DNA of 35,526 nucleotides from positions 1-35,526 of the forward strand of contig CASDWO010000004.1 of assembly GCA_949284575.1 (NCBI GenBank), written 5' to 3'. Positions within the stretch are counted from its first letter, which is position 1; every line of letters begins with the position of its first letter. A program made the position numbers and the translations under genes. The notes under the pieces were generated by a model. The model saw only the letters and a program-made list of their open reading frames with translations, was not told the DNA's origin and ran no database searches. The DNA comes from an uncultured bacterium. GTDB lineage: Bacteria > Bacillota_I > Bacilli_A > RF39 > UBA660. Below are positions 34,025-35,526 of this stretch, in pieces.

Positions 34025-34324
34025 AAAAGGGGCTGTCGAGAAATTAATTAATTGATTTCTTAACAGTTTCTTTTTTTGGGAAAAATTAAAACCTTGAAAG
34101 CATAAGCTTTCAAGGCATTTTGTGATGCAATAATCTTGTTCAAGGAGTTGTATCACACTGAATACTTTACTACAAAAAAGCCCGTTTTTCTAGTCACCTC
34201 AGATAAATGTAATGAGGGATTTGAGAAAAATGCATTAATTTTAGATTTCATAATTTAATAACTGTTGAAAAATATAGAAAAAGAGGCTAGAAGTTTTCAC
34301 TTAATTTCTCGACAGCCCCTTTTT
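34024..34324. mobile_element. MITE-like element with 24-bp perfect terminal inverted repeats
   Basis: Left arm 34024-34047 and right arm 34301-34324 are exact reverse complements (AAAAAGGGGCTGTCGAG... at the outer end). The interior of about 250 bp encodes no intact transposase: a 32-codon minus-strand frame from near 34244 and another from 34156 are too short. Long matching ends on a short non-coding body are typical of MITEs driven by a full insertion sequence elsewhere. An AGT just outside each run of A or T could be a 3-bp target duplication. I cannot name the parent IS family. Confidence 0.7.
34092..34115 (-). terminator. hairpin inside the inverted-repeat element
   Basis: Perfect 10-bp stem CCTTGAAAGC / GCTTTCAAGG with a 4-nt loop, followed on the minus strand by TTTTAATTTTT, so it can act as a terminator for transcripts crossing the element from the right. 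Confidence 0.65.
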
Positions 34325-34347
34325 AGTTTATAACAAATACTACAATT

Positions 34348-35526
34348 CTAAACATATGTAACTTGACTAACTCCACTATCACTAAACATACCACGTATAT
34401 AAGTATTAGAACCTATTATCCATTTATTTCGATCTACTAATACTTTCGTTAAATTAGTAGTCTTATAAAACATACTACCCATATATGTTACCTTAGAAGT
34501 ATCAAAACTTGTTAAATCTAGTTCTGTTAAACTACTGCAACTAGCAAACATACTGCCCATATCAGTTACATTTGAAGTATCAAAACTACTTAAATCTAAC
34601 TCTATTAAACTGCTACAAATCGAAAACATAGCGTACATTTCTGTTACATTTGACGTATCAAATTTACTTAAATCTAATTCTGTTAAACTGCTACAACTCG
34701 AAAACATGCTTTGCATATTTGTTACTTTTGATGTATCCAAATCACTTAAATCTAATGTTGTTAAACTGCTACAATCATTAAACATCATACTCATATTTGT
34801 TACATTTGATGTATCTAAGCTACTTAAATCTATCGTTGTTAAATCACTACATCTTGAAAACATACTACTCATATCTGTTACATTTGATGTATCTAATTTA
34901 CTTAGATCTAGTTCTGTTAAACTGCTACAATAACGAAACATATTACTCATATCCGTTACTTTTGATGTATCTAAATTACTTAAATCTATCTCTGTTAAAT
35001 CACTATAAGAAAACATACTACTCATATCTGTTACTTTTGATGTATCAAAACTGCTCAAATCTATTGCTGTTAAACTATCATTACTTGAAAACATACGATT
35101 CATATCTGTTACTATACTAGTATCAAGATAACTTAAATCTATACTTGTTAATTTAGAAAAATCATAGAAATAATATGACATATCAGGATTAGCAATTATT
35201 TTTCCATTTCCTCCTATTGTAAGTTTATATGTCCCTGAGCCACTTCCATCATCTTCTACATATGCTACTACACTATTATCATCTGCTACCGACATATCCC
35301 ATGACTCTATTATTCCTTCAGGTATTATTGTATCTCCCTTTGTTACTATACTTGTTATATTTTTCTTATACGTATCAGCATGAAAATCTGTTTGTGGCAA
35401 ATTTGAGCTACTTGCTCTATCAGGATTATATGCTTTTAATACTGGTCCTGTCATCGCTTCATTTTTACCATAGACATTTACTTTAACTCCAAAAGTTTTA
35501 TTTCCTCCATCTCCTTGAGGATTATA
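34348..35526 (-). CDS. BspA-like surface protein with DUF285 repeats, 5' end outside the window
   Basis: Partial: the frame stays open to the window edge, beyond the ATG at 35454 (the preceding visible residues include GDGGNKTFGVKVNVYGKNE), so the true N-terminus is missing. After about 130 residues comes a run of nine 26-aa repeats of the form SLTELDLSKLDTSNVTDMSSMF, then a degenerate tenth (NLTKVLVD...). These are DUF285/BspA leucine-rich repeats, common in surface proteins of host-associated bacteria and used in adhesion. The protein ends soon after the repeats (SQVTYV) with no LPxTG or C-terminal anchor, so attachment must lie in the missing N-terminus. Confidence 0.9.
   Translation of the reverse strand, partial: YNPQGDGGNKTFGVKVNVYGKNEAMTGPVLKAYNPDRASSSNLPQTDFHADTYKKNITSIVTKGDTIIPEGIIESWDMSVADDNSVVAYVEDDGSGSGTYKLTIGGNGKIIANPDMSYYFYDFSKLTSIDLSYLDTSIVTDMNRMFSSNDSLTAIDLSSFDTSKVTDMSSMFSYSDLTEIDLSNLDTSKVTDMSNMFRYCSSLTELDLSKLDTSNVTDMSSMFSRCSDLTTIDLSSLDTSNVTNMSMMFNDCSSLTTLDLSDLDTSKVTNMQSMFSSCSSLTELDLSKFDTSNVTEMYAMFSICSSLIELDLSSFDTSNVTDMGSMFASCSSLTELDLTSFDTSKVTYMGSMFYKTTNLTKVLVDRNKWIIGSNTYIRGMFSDSGVSQVTYV
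34450..35160 (-). repeat. tandem 78-bp repeats in the DUF285 gene
   Basis: About nine in-frame units of 78 bp (one unit is 75 bp), each with the shared core tctgttaaactgctac and acatttgatgtatc on the plus strand. Similarity is high enough for slippage or recombination to change copy number. Confidence 0.85.

Noticed and set aside
33923-34156. 77-aa minus-strand frame across the inverted-repeat element and the ferredoxin gene
   Set aside because: It reads antisense through the ferredoxin gene and has no SD; it is a chance frame in the element, not a transposase.
34450-35160. Regular repeats resembling a CRISPR array
   Set aside because: The units are in-frame coding repeats of 78 bp with no unique spacers; they encode DUF285 leucine-rich repeats.
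1-35526. Use of TGA as Trp (mycoplasma code)
   Set aside because: Several genes end in TGA with a good downstream context, and Trp residues are encoded by TGG throughout.

Overview
The window is AT-rich bacterial DNA with strong AGGAGG-type Shine-Dalgarno sites, near-consensus sigma-A promoters and short U-tailed hairpin terminators. It encodes a Gram-positive-type PolC, Ddl and MurF (so the cell has a peptidoglycan wall), PflB/PflA (anaerobic mixed-acid metabolism), and a BspA/DUF285-type repeat protein. TGA acts as a stop and TGG encodes Trp, so the standard code (table 11) applies, not the mycoplasma code. The best fit is a low-GC Firmicute of the Bacilli/Erysipelotrichia/RF39 kind, probably host-associated. 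That placement is inference, because no rRNA gene is present.

Layout. (1) 1-6120, minus strand: an NAD salvage operon pncA-pncB-Nudix-radical SAM-nadE. Its promoter is perfect consensus, and a perfect 9-bp dyad brackets the -10 box. (2) 6131-8100, minus: a YtrA-like GntR regulator, ABC ATPase and ABC-2 permease, with an apparent self-operator. (3) 8101-12401, minus: a metallo-beta-lactamase-fold hydrolase, a beta-helix protein, a HAD phosphatase, two unknown proteins and a UDG-fold protein. (4) 12431-15428, minus: pflB-pflA. (5) 15448-17080: an HExxH protein, a 54-aa two-helix membrane protein, and a compact locus that looks like a type I toxin-antitoxin module. That locus has a 30-aa hydrophobic peptide on the plus strand and a convergent antisense RNA with its own promoter and terminator. 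(6) 17124-21327: a VOC protein, a collagen-like protein, TspO, a GT2-TPR glycosyltransferase and two unknown proteins, mostly as convergent pairs sharing bidirectional terminators. (7) 21326-27361, minus: an alpha/beta hydrolase, a MurF with an extra membrane domain, Ddl, two unknown proteins (one with a Cys/His/Asp pattern) and an atypical YfiH-family protein. (8) 27362-33792, minus: a C-terminally anchored acidic membrane protein, an unknown 279-aa protein and PolC. (9) 33786-35526: a one-cluster ferredoxin, an inverted-repeat element of about 300 bp (MITE-like), and the 3' part of a surface protein with DUF285 repeats that runs off the window.

Working together: pncA and pncB convert nicotinamide to nicotinate and then nicotinate mononucleotide, and NadE performs the final amidation. 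The adenylyltransferase NadD is not in the window. MurF and Ddl act in consecutive steps of peptidoglycan precursor synthesis and are adjacent. Many terminator stems are built from the last codons or stop codon of the gene they end, and convergent genes lie only 13-25 bp apart, so the 3' ends are very compact.

The most interesting signals are the type I toxin-antitoxin candidate at 16751-17080, the NAD-operon dyad at 6082-6106, the radical SAM protein inside the NAD operon, the MITE-like element abutting the ferredoxin stop codon, and the membrane-anchored MurF.
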